The position numbers were made by a program, and so were the translations under genes. This document shows positions 6,341 through 11,546 of a DNA stretch of 11,546 nucleotides, one piece after another. Location: assembly GCA_964559865.1 (NCBI GenBank), contig CAZLJD010000014.1:1-11546 (forward strand). The letters are read 5' to 3'. This DNA is from JAGHAJ01 sp964559865 [NCBI: uncultured Synergistota bacterium] (GTDB lineage Bacteria > Synergistota > JAGHAJ01). The first letter of the stretch is position 1, and each line of letters opens with the position of its first letter. A model generated the notes under the pieces. That model saw nothing but the letters and a program-made list of their open reading frames with translations. It ran no database searches and was not told the DNA's origin.

Positions 6341-7292
6341 CCCATTTCATTACTTTCCACAGTTCTTCTTGATAGGAAGGTATTAGATTCCCTTTCTTTG
6401 ATGTGAATCTTCCTATGCTTTTTGCTCTGATTCCATTGTTCTGGAGTTTGCTCAGGATCCACTTTTCGTCTGCTTCGTGGACTACTATCAGCAGTGCCCC
6501 CGAAGATATGAGGTGCAAGGGGTCTATGTTAAACACCGAGCATACCTTTTTCGTGAGTTCTGTCACAGGTATGGAATCCCAATCTACTTCTATGTTGAGT
6601 TTACTCTTTGACTCAAGTTCACTGAGTCCACCTACTATTCCGCCTTCTGTGGGGTCGTGCATGAATACGGCTTTTTCCCTTGCTATCAGAGCCTCTTTTA
6701 CCACAGATATAGAACTCACGTAGTTTACTGCCTCTTTTATCTCCTCTTCTGAAAGTTTTCCCCTTACTTGCTCTGTGTGGTTGCTCACTATTATGGATGT
6801 TCCCTCCAGACCTGCTGATTTTGTGAGGATGATTATGTCTCCTTCGTTTACGTCTGCGAGAGACATTACGCGATCGGCATATCCTATCATGGTGCCACTT
6901 GCCACGATGCTGTTGAATTTCGTTGTTATCTCCGTGTGCCCGCCAACAATGGCTATACCTAACTTTCTGGCCTCTGTGTCTATCTCCTTCATCAGGTTTC
7001 TTATGTCTTTTTCCCCTGCGCTTTGGGGGAATGCAACTGTGACGGTCATGTATGCGGGTATCCCGCCCTTTGATGCAATATCATTTGCGTTTATATGGAC
7101 GAGAAAATAGCCTATGAGGTTGTCTGTTCCTATGATGGGATCAGATGTTACTATTAGGTACCTGTTTCCTATGTCGATAACAGCAGCGTCTTCTCCTATC
7201 TGAGGTCCTACTATCACCTCTGATCGAATCTTTCCCTTAAATGGAAAGATAAGTTTTTCCATCATCTCTGGTGGTAGTTTCCCAGGATTCAA
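6333..7292 (-). CDS. AIR-synthase-like (HypE/PurM/ThiL fold) protein lacking the HypE C-terminal Cys
   Basis: This 319-residue ATP-binding protein belongs to the PurM/HypE/ThiL/SelD superfamily. Visible marks are IGEDAAVIDIG (32-42), VTSDPIIG (48-55), VHINANDIASKGGIPAYM (65-82), AIVGGHTEI (114-122), MHDPTEGGIVGGLSEL (211-226) and LISSGALLIVV (261-271). The HDPTEGG and SGALL segments are typical of the HypE side of the superfamily. True HypE ends in a PRIC-type tail whose cysteine carries the thiocarbamoyl/thiocyanate group for the hydrogenase cyanide ligand. This protein ends in KVMKWGD, so it cannot do that chemistry the same way. The start is TTG 7292, overlapping the tctA stop as TTGA, after an AGGGGGAAAAGGG stretch; an inner ATG at residue 10 has no good Shine-Dalgarno. 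Its substrate is unknown. Confidence 0.8.
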   Translation of the reverse strand: MNPGKLPPEMMEKLIFPFKGKIRSEVIVGPQIGEDAAVIDIGNRYLIVTSDPIIGTDNLIGYFLVHINANDIASKGGIPAYMTVTVAFPQSAGEKDIRNLMKEIDTEARKLGIAIVGGHTEITTKFNSIVASGTMIGYADRVMSLADVNEGDIIILTKSAGLEGTSIIVSNHTEQVRGKLSEEEIKEAVNYVSSISVVKEALIAREKAVFMHDPTEGGIVGGLSELESKSKLNIEVDWDSIPVTELTKKVCSVFNIDPLHLISSGALLIVVHEADEKWILSKLQNNGIRAKSIGRFTSKKGNLIPSYQEELWKVMKWGD

Positions 7293-8782
7293 ACCCTTTT
7301 CCCCCTTCTGCTTTTCAGAATTGGAGGTAGCATAAACAGTATTATGAGCCCTATTATGGCTAAAGAAAGAGGTCTTGTAAGGAAGAGTAAGGGATTGTCG
7401 TTAAACAGTATCATTGCCCTTCCCAGTCCCCTTTCTGCTATGGGTCCCAGTATGAGCCCTAACACTATTGCCCCAAGCGAGTAGTCTGCTTTGTCGAGGA
7501 AGTATCCTATTACACCGAAGGCAAACATTAGCCAGACATCAAACATGTTGTTTCTTATGGCATAAGAACCTATCACGCTCAGCACTACTATTGTTGGTAT
7601 GAGTATGGCATTGCTCAGGGAGACGACCCTTGAAAAGTAGGGAGCACCCAGCAGCCCGACTACTATCATAAAGATGTTTGCTAGGAAGAGTGAGAGGATA
7701 AAAGCATAGGTTATGTTTCCGTAAGTGTGGAACAGATCTGGTCCTGGCAATAGTCCCTGTATCATCAATCCGCCTAAAAGGGCAGCTGCAACGGAGTTTC
7801 CTGGTATGCCGAGCGTTAGCAGAGGGACGAGTGAGCCCCCGACTACCGCATTGTTTGCAGATTCAGATGCTGCAACACCTTCTGGTATTCCTGTTCCAAA
7901 CTTTTCAGGATGAGGTGAGTTGTTCTTTGCAGTGTTGTAACTTATGAACGAGGCTATTGTTGCTCCTGCACCGGGAAGTATTCCTACTATTATCCCTATG
8001 ATAGAACCTGAGAGTATTATGCCTTTCAATCGCTTTAGTTCCTTTAGTGTGAGTGATACGTGTTTTATCCTTTTAAGAGCTTCTTTTTCTATCCTTACTA
8101 TGTATTCGCTTTCTGAAAGCGTCAACACCTGTGCCATTGAAAACAGCCCTATCAAGGCAGGCATGAACGGTATTCCCCCGAGGAGGTTAGTTGAACCAAA
8201 TGTAAATCTACCGTATCCACTTATCGGATCTGTACCAACGGTTGCCAACAATAGCCCTATAACCCCGGAGGCAAGTCCCTTTATTATGTTACCCGTTGAG
8301 AGGGTAGCGATGGTTGTTAGCCCAAGTATGGCAAGTAGAAAGTACTCTGCGGGGCCGAATTTGAGTGCTACAGATGCTAATAAAGGGGCTATAAGCAAAA
8401 GCGCAACAGTACTTAATATACCCCCTACAAATGATGCAATTACTGAAGTAGCAAGTGCCTTTCCGCCTTCTCCCTTTTGGGTCATGGGGTAACCGTCAAA
8501 TGTGGTTGCTGCTGCGGCTGGTGTCCCAGGTGTGTGCAATAGTATGGCGGATATAGAACCTCCATACATTGCTCCAGAGTAAACGCCTCCGAGTAGCGCT
8601 AAACCCTGTTCGGGTGGCATGCCGAATGTTACTGGTATGAGTAGTGCAACGGCCATCGTTGCTGTTAGCCCGGGAAGTGCCCCTATCATTATTCCGCTAA
8701 CTACTCCTAAAAATATCGTTAGTATGGAGCTTGTATTCAGTAGTAGCGTTAAACCTGCATACATGTGTTCAAACATAACCAA
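7289..8782 (-). CDS. tctA: Tripartite tricarboxylate transporter large membrane subunit TctA
   Basis: This 497-residue protein, with about 11-12 transmembrane helices, is the main channel of a tripartite tricarboxylate transporter (TTT), which takes up carboxylates using a cation gradient and a periplasmic binding protein. The family's internal duplication is visible: GALPGLTAT (34-42) recurs as GILPGAGAT (267-275), and LLHTPGTPAAAA (81-92) corresponds to LTLGIPGNSVAA (322-333). The signature YSGAMYGGSISAI (68-80) is also present. The length is normal. The start used is TTG 8782, five bases after AAGGAG (8788-8793 on the plus strand), which overlaps the tctB stop; ATG 8776 is an alternative with 11-base spacing. 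It is followed, with a 4-base overlap, by the AIR-synthase-like gene. The substrate cannot be read from the sequence. Confidence 0.95.
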   Translation of the reverse strand: MVMFEHMYAGLTLLLNTSSILTIFLGVVSGIMIGALPGLTATMAVALLIPVTFGMPPEQGLALLGGVYSGAMYGGSISAILLHTPGTPAAAATTFDGYPMTQKGEGGKALATSVIASFVGGILSTVALLLIAPLLASVALKFGPAEYFLLAILGLTTIATLSTGNIIKGLASGVIGLLLATVGTDPISGYGRFTFGSTNLLGGIPFMPALIGLFSMAQVLTLSESEYIVRIEKEALKRIKHVSLTLKELKRLKGIILSGSIIGIIVGILPGAGATIASFISYNTAKNNSPHPEKFGTGIPEGVAASESANNAVVGGSLVPLLTLGIPGNSVAAALLGGLMIQGLLPGPDLFHTYGNITYAFILSLFLANIFMIVVGLLGAPYFSRVVSLSNAILIPTIVVLSVIGSYAIRNNMFDVWLMFAFGVIGYFLDKADYSLGAIVLGLILGPIAERGLGRAMILFNDNPLLFLTRPLSLAIIGLIILFMLPPILKSRRGKRV

Positions 8783-8791
8783 TTTCTCTCC

Positions 8792-9208
8792 TTAAAAGAA
8801 TATCCCGGTTGGAACCGGGACTTCCAAGAATTTCAGAAATATGAAGTAGATGCCTCCCAGCACGAGGATGGTTGTTGTTATCAATGTTATTTTGTTCCTT
8901 ACTCCTAAGTACAGCATGCTTCCTATCATAAAGACGGCACTAGATATGAAGAATCCTATGTAAGTCATGGCAAATAGGTACAGGGCAACTGACAGTATCA
9001 GAAACAGGAGCTTCTTTGGGTTTTCTACCTTTTCTGCCTTCTTCTTGCTACTAAACAGTATTACTATGCAGAAGACGATTAGCGTGAATGCCCAAAACAT
9101 AACGTAGTGGGAAGCAAAAGCAGCCCTTGCAGGGTATGCAAGAGCCGCTTTTATCATCAGAGAGGCTATTACTATGAGTATTATCGGTGTAATTTGTATC
9201 CTGTTCAT
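8792..9208 (-). CDS. tctB: Tripartite tricarboxylate transporter small membrane subunit TctB
   Basis: This 138-residue protein has four predicted membrane helices (about residues 7-24, 31-52, 68-88 and 108-130) separated by a basic, charged loop (SSKKKAEKVENPKK, 53-66). The size, four-helix layout, the FFISSAVFMIGSMLYLGVRN segment (88-107) and the position between tctC and tctA identify it as the poorly conserved small subunit of a TTT importer. Family sequence identity is generally low, so the assignment rests largely on topology and context. ATG 9208 lies four bases after the tctC stop; the upstream Shine-Dalgarno is weak (TTGG only), so translation may depend on coupling to tctC. Confidence 0.88.
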   Translation of the reverse strand: MNRIQITPIILIVIASLMIKAALAYPARAAFASHYVMFWAFTLIVFCIVILFSSKKKAEKVENPKKLLFLILSVALYLFAMTYIGFFISSAVFMIGSMLYLGVRNKITLITTTILVLGGIYFIFLKFLEVPVPTGIFF

Positions 9209-9212
9209 TGTG

Positions 9213-10169
9213 CTACCAAGGATGCTTTTTATATACCTTTCTTATGAGTTTCTCCTCTGCTTTCAAGTACTCCTCAAACTGCTTTGCATCCATGTAGTTT
9301 AGTAGAAGGTGTATCTTCTTTGCTTCTTTGATGAATCCTGGATCCTTCATGACCTTTGCAAATGTCTCGCTGAGCTTCTTGAATGCGTATTCCGGTATAC
9401 CTTTTGGAGCAGCTATACCCCTTGAGGAGTCGGAGTATACTTCGTAGCCGAACTCCTTGAATGTTGGGATCTTTGGCAGATAGGGAAGCCTCTTTTTTGT
9501 CATAACTGCTATCATCCTAAGCTTCCCAGCACTTACTAATGACCAGATCTGACTGACGTTGACCATTCCGATGTCAACGTGTCCCCCGAGGAGTGCTGCC
9601 TTTTCCTTAGAAGAACCGCCGAAGGGAACATCCTTGATTTTGATGTTTGCTTCGTCTGTGAACAGAGCAAGTGCAATGGAGTCGTCTCCACCGGGGCCTG
9701 TTGTAGCCGCACTGAGCTTGCCGGGATGTTTTTTGGCATATTCTACGATGTCCTTCAGTGTCTTAAAGCGGTTATCGTTGGCCCTGACTGCCAGTACGCC
9801 AGGATCGGTTACCACATTGCATATTGGTTGGAAGTCGCTGAGTTTGTATTTTGCTCTACCGGACACGTAGTGGCTTACCACATGGGGTGTGTTTATGAAC
9901 CCTATTGTGTAGCCGTCCTTTCTACTGAATGCCAATGCCTCAAACCCAATTTGTCCGCCTGCACCGGGTTTGTTTATTACTACGAATGGCTGTGGGAAGT
10001 ACTTCTTTGCGAACTTTGCCATAACTCTTGCAGCAGTATCGGTTCCGCCACCGGCAGAGAATGCTACTATTATCTTCACAGGCTTAATGGGATACTTGGC
10101 TGCATACCCAATGGCAGTTAAGGAGAACACCAGGGCAGCGACAACGAAGAATAAAAGGCCTTTCCTCAT
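9213..10169 (-). CDS. tctC: Tripartite tricarboxylate transporter solute-binding protein TctC
   Basis: This 318-residue secreted binding protein belongs to the TctC/Bug family. Residues 1-24 form a signal peptide (MRKG, a hydrophobic core, then GYAA, with likely cleavage before KYPIKP); there is no lipobox cysteine. Mature-protein marks are PVKIIVAFSAGGGTDTAAR (30-48), VINKPGAGGQIGFEALA (64-80) and the TTGPGGDDSIALALF segment (about 156-170). The protein captures a carboxylate outside the membrane and hands it to TctA/TctB. The start is ATG 10169 with a strong AGGAGGG six bases upstream. It is the first gene of the minus-strand operon, directly behind a consensus promoter. Ligands of this family range from citrate and tartrate to aromatic acids and nicotinate-like compounds, so the substrate is open. 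Confidence 0.93.
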   Translation of the reverse strand: MRKGLLFFVVAALVFSLTAIGYAAKYPIKPVKIIVAFSAGGGTDTAARVMAKFAKKYFPQPFVVINKPGAGGQIGFEALAFSRKDGYTIGFINTPHVVSHYVSGRAKYKLSDFQPICNVVTDPGVLAVRANDNRFKTLKDIVEYAKKHPGKLSAATTGPGGDDSIALALFTDEANIKIKDVPFGGSSKEKAALLGGHVDIGMVNVSQIWSLVSAGKLRMIAVMTKKRLPYLPKIPTFKEFGYEVYSDSSRGIAAPKGIPEYAFKKLSETFAKVMKDPGFIKEAKKIHLLLNYMDAKQFEEYLKAEEKLIRKVYKKHPW

Positions 10170-10175
10170 TGCAAT

Positions 10176-10182
10176 CCCTCCT
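10176..10182 (-). promoter_or_regulatory. Strong ribosome binding site of tctC
   Basis: Read on the minus strand this is AGGAGGG, six bases before the tctC ATG. It is the best Shine-Dalgarno match of the minus-strand operon. Confidence 0.8.
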
Positions 10183-10203
10183 TCTGTTTAGTTTGTGTGG
10201 TTG

Positions 10204-10232
10204 ATTATACTCCGATGTGTAGTTATTGTCAA
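10204..10232 (-). promoter_or_regulatory. Consensus sigma-70 promoter of the tctCBA operon
   Basis: On the minus strand the -35 hexamer TTGACA (10227-10232) and the -10 hexamer TATAAT (10204-10209) are both perfect, separated by exactly 17 bp. Transcription should start near 10197, giving a leader of roughly 28 bases before the tctC ATG. Just upstream of the -35 box, GGTGC (10236-10240) and GCACC (10252-10256) form a short inverted repeat with an 11-base spacer that could be a protein-binding site, though five-base arms may be chance. The promoter would drive tctC, tctB, tctA, the AIR-synthase-like gene and hpt, because no internal gap leaves room for another promoter outside coding sequence. 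Confidence 0.88.
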
Positions 10233-10398
10233 GGCGGTGCGATTGCGTGCGGCACCTGGCAGATAGATATTTGCCCCATGTAGTTAAAGGGAGCATATTT
10301 GCTTAACCACTCAATAGTTGAGTCTGTGGGATTTATCAAACCCTACATATCACAGGAAAGTTCACGACATTCTTGTTTATCAATCTGTCAAGAATTTC
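10233..10398. other. Non-coding stretch between the tctC promoter and the transposase remnant
   Basis: I see no gene here. It holds the short inverted repeat next to the tctC -35 box and an imperfect hairpin, GGGATTTATCAAACCC (10328-10343), too weak to call a terminator. A second TTGACA on the minus strand (near 10386-10391) has no matching -10 at proper spacing. It is probably non-coding flank left after decay of the adjacent insertion sequence. Confidence 0.4.
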
Positions 10399-10671
10399 TT
10401 AGACTTTTTCGTACAGTGTCTTTCCCTTCATTCCCATACCAGATGATGGCTTTTCTTCGTTCCATATATCCCGCCACCTTTGAGCTCTTTTGATAAAGTC
10501 CCTTGCATTCTTCCTCCATGGATTATAAAAAGCATTCGTCATTTTTGCATCTATTGTGTTCCATTTGTACAATGGGAGAGATTTGTCCTTTATGATTTTT
10601 TGGCAGTGTACTTGCGTTGAGTATGTGCTTTGTATCGACTTGAAACCCTTCTTTATTCTGTCCCAAAACTG
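10399..10671 (-). pseudogene. Eroded DDE (rve-type) transposase remnant
   Basis: On the minus strand an open stretch of 90 codons without a start ends at TAA 10399-10401. Its end reads RDFIKRAQRWRDIWNEEKP, then SSGMGMKGKTLYEKV, a good likeness to the C-terminus of rve-type (IS3/IS481-like) transposases, which usually read like RPHSG..GKTPYEK. Further upstream the frame changes: FWDRIKKGF continues in the next frame as QVDTKHILNASTLPK, then returns to the first frame as IIKDKSLPLYKWNTIDAKMTNAF. This fits one lost base near the GGGTTTC and one extra A in a run of six A. The VDTKH aspartate would be the first catalytic residue. The join NAF-YNPWRKNA is much too short for the rest of a catalytic core, so an internal deletion is likely. 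No terminal inverted repeats were found. The exact IS family is not certain. Confidence 0.6.
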
Positions 10672-10711
10672 TTAGATATCTTAATGTCTATCTATAGGTG
10701 AAAAATACCTC

Positions 10712-10740
10712 TTGACTAAGGGACCTTTTTTGGATATACT
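10712..10740 (+). promoter_or_regulatory. Promoter of the tRNA operon
   Basis: A -35 TTGACT (10712-10717) and a -10 TATACT (10735-10740) are separated by exactly 17 bp. The predicted start near 10747 lies about 8 bases before tRNA-Val. The GGGCGG stretch directly after the -10 box resembles the GC-rich discriminator common in stringently controlled stable-RNA promoters; that regulatory reading is inference. Confidence 0.82.
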
Positions 10741-10754
10741 TTGGGCGGTGGGCA

Positions 10755-10829
10755 GGGCGGATAGCTCAGTGGCAGAGCACCTGCCTTACAAGCAGGGGGT
10801 CACAGGTTCGAGTCCTGTTTCGCCCACCA
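10755..10829 (+). tRNA. tRNA-Val (anticodon TAC)
   Basis: A complete cloverleaf of 75 nt including encoded CCA. The acceptor stem GGGCGGA pairs with TTCGCCC (one G-T pair), the discriminator is A, the anticodon loop is CTTACAA with anticodon TAC, and the T arm holds GGTTCGAGTCC. It is the first gene of a six-tRNA operon. Confidence 0.96.
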
Positions 10830-10843
10830 AATGTGTGGAGTAG

Positions 10844-10921
10844 GGGGCTGTGGTGCAGTCGGTTTAACACGCCTGCCTGTCACGCAGGAGATCGCGGGTT
10901 CGAGTCCCGTCAGCCCCGCCA
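10844..10921 (+). tRNA. tRNA-Asp (anticodon GTC)
   Basis: A cloverleaf of 78 nt including encoded CCA. Acceptor strands GGGGCTG and CAGCCCC pair fully, the discriminator is G as expected for Asp, the anticodon loop is CTGTCAC with GTC, and the T arm is CGGGTTCGAGTCCCG. Its CCA ends directly against the first base of tRNA-Phe. Confidence 0.95.
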
Positions 10922-10997
10922 GGCGAGATAGCTCAGTTGGTAGAGCAGTGGACTGAAAATCCACGTGTCCCCCGTTCGATTCGGGGTCTCGCCACCA
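10922..10997 (+). tRNA. tRNA-Phe (anticodon GAA)
   Basis: A cloverleaf of 76 nt including encoded CCA. Acceptor strands GGCGAGA and TCTCGCC pair fully, the discriminator is A, and the anticodon loop is CTGAAAA with GAA. There is no spacer at all after tRNA-Asp, so processing must release both ends at a single junction. Confidence 0.95.
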
Positions 10998-11001
10998 GGG
11001 T

Positions 11002-11077
11002 GCGGAAGTGGCTCAGTTGGTAGAGCATCTCCTTGCCAAGGAGAGGGTCGCGGGTTCGAGTCCCGTCTTCCGCTCCA
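11002..11077 (+). tRNA. tRNA-Gly (anticodon GCC)
   Basis: A cloverleaf of 76 nt including encoded CCA. Acceptor strands GCGGAAG and CTTCCGC pair fully, the discriminator is T as usual for bacterial Gly, and the anticodon loop is TTGCCAA with GCC, on a TCTCC/GGAGA stem. It follows tRNA-Phe after 4 bases. Confidence 0.96.
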
Positions 11078-11097
11078 TTTTATTGTAATTTGGGGCA

Positions 11098-11173
11098 GGC
11101 GTCGTAGCCAAGTGGCTAAGGCAGAGGACTGCAAATCCTTTATTCCCCGGTTCGAATCCGGGCGCCGCCTCCA
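11098..11173 (+). tRNA. tRNA-Cys (anticodon GCA)
   Basis: A cloverleaf of 76 nt including encoded CCA. The anticodon loop is CTGCAAA with GCA, the discriminator is T (the Cys identity base), and the T arm is CCCGGTTCGAATCCGGG. The best acceptor pairing is GGCGTCG with CGCCGCC, which leaves a T-C mismatch at the fifth pair; starting four bases earlier gives much worse pairing. The D stem GCC/GGC is normal. The gene is probably functional. Confidence 0.93.
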
Positions 11174-11189
11174 AGCGGTGATAAATCAT

Positions 11190-11265
11190 TCCCCGGTAGC
11201 TCAATCGGCAGAGCGGGTGGCTGTTAACCACTAGGTTGCAGGTTCGAGTCCTGCCCGGGGAGCCA
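11190..11265 (+). tRNA. tRNA-Asn (anticodon GTT)
   Basis: A cloverleaf of 76 nt including encoded CCA. Acceptor strands TCCCCGG and CCGGGGA pair fully, the discriminator is G as expected for Asn, the anticodon loop is CTGTTAA with GTT, and the T arm is GCAGGTTCGAGTCCTGC. It is the last tRNA of the cluster in this window. Confidence 0.95.
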
Positions 11266-11303
11266 TTCTTTCTTTTCGAACTAAATCAGAGGAGCAAGAG
11301 AAG

Positions 11304-11325
11304 AAGAAATTTTGATTTTCTTTTT
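11304..11325 (+). terminator. Possible weak terminator after the tRNA operon
   Basis: AAGAAA (11304-11309) can pair with TTTCTT (11317-11322) across a 7-base loop and is followed by more T. The stem is short and almost purely A-T, so this is a tentative call; no stronger hairpin was found between the last tRNA and the window end. Confidence 0.22.
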
Positions 11326-11546
11326 CTAAACTCCCACCATCCACCCCCACCTGACCAGAACCTTGTTGAAGATGGTTTAAGTTATTGATGTTCAAGGAAT
11401 ATTTGAAGTTTACCCTGATTCTCTTTTTGGAATATTTTATTGAATCAATTCTTTCTTTTATTAAAAGAACCTGCTCGGCTCGGGAGAGGGAGAAGAGGGT
11501 GTTAAGGAAAATTTTAAGTTGGGAAATTAAATCTTGAGGATCAATT
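11326..11546. other. AT-rich region with no recognisable gene
   Basis: I see no convincing reading frame or RNA gene. It contains a small palindrome TTCTTTT-att-AAAAGAA (11453-11469) and, near the end, a purine-rich stretch (about 11480-11500). It may be the leader of a gene beyond the window. Confidence 0.4.

Noticed and set aside
6333-7292. Naming this gene hypE
   Set aside because: The required C-terminal cysteine is missing and no hypA-F genes are near.
9579-10121. A 180-codon plus-strand open frame, Cys- and Tyr-rich
   Set aside because: It lies fully antisense to tctC, whose signal peptide, family motifs, ribosome binding site and promoter are clear. The odd composition is what a shadow frame would give.
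10299-10493. A 64-codon plus-strand open frame
   Set aside because: No ribosome binding site or family likeness. Its second part is the antisense of the transposase remnant, which reads convincingly on the other strand.
10910-11234. Open frames on both strands across the tRNA cluster
   Set aside because: They run through well-folded tRNA genes and are the usual false frames found over tRNA sequence.
11453-11469. AT-only palindrome as a terminator or operator
   Set aside because: The stem is almost purely A-T and no gene end or start is near, so chance in AT-rich DNA is the simpler view.
1-11546. CRISPR arrays, prophage genes, toxin-antitoxin or defence systems
   Set aside because: No regularly spaced repeats and no such gene families were seen on either strand; all intact genes but one have recognisable families.

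Overview
The window looks like the chromosome of an anaerobic, possibly thermophilic bacterium. The genes are tightly packed, Arg is mostly AGA/AGG and Ile often ATA, Shine-Dalgarno sites are GGAGG-like, promoters are of the sigma-70 type, and all six tRNA genes encode their 3' CCA. The gene content (tripartite tricarboxylate transporter, HycI-type hydrogenase protease, DUF1015, MoaD-like protein) would fit Synergistota, Thermotogota, Coprothermobacterota or similar groups. I cannot fix the phylum from sequence alone.

Positions 1-5817 hold a compact plus-strand run: a MoaD/ThiS-like sulfur carrier, a class V aminotransferase of the alanine/serine-glyoxylate type, a DUF1015 protein, a Zn/Mn-type ABC transporter (ATPase and permease, no binding protein), an ECF sigma factor overlapping a small two-pass membrane protein with a His-rich outer loop, and a HycI-type hydrogenase maturation protease. 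Neighbours overlap or lie within 12 bp, except for a 56-bp gap before the sigma factor, so this is probably one or two operons.

Positions 5795-10232 form a minus-strand operon read right to left: tctC, tctB, tctA (tripartite tricarboxylate transporter), a HypE/PurM-fold AIR-synthase-like protein without the HypE C-terminal cysteine, and hypoxanthine phosphoribosyltransferase. A perfect consensus promoter (TTGACA, 17 bp, TATAAT) lies just upstream of tctC. The two runs converge and their last genes overlap by 23 bp.

Positions 10233-10711 contain no intact gene. On the minus strand lies an eroded DDE (rve-type) transposase remnant with at least two compensating frameshifts and an apparent internal deletion. 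Positions 10712-11265 carry a promoter (TTGACT, 17 bp, TATACT) and a six-tRNA operon: Val-Asp-Phe-Gly-Cys-Asn. The final 280 bp are AT-rich, with no gene that I can recognise.

No large unknown defence-like or mobile system is visible. The most interesting leads are the sigma factor/His-rich membrane protein pair beside a metal transporter, the DUF1015 protein with a ParB/SerK-like DGHHR motif coupled to an aminotransferase, and the Cys-less HypE-like gene inside a transporter-purine salvage operon.
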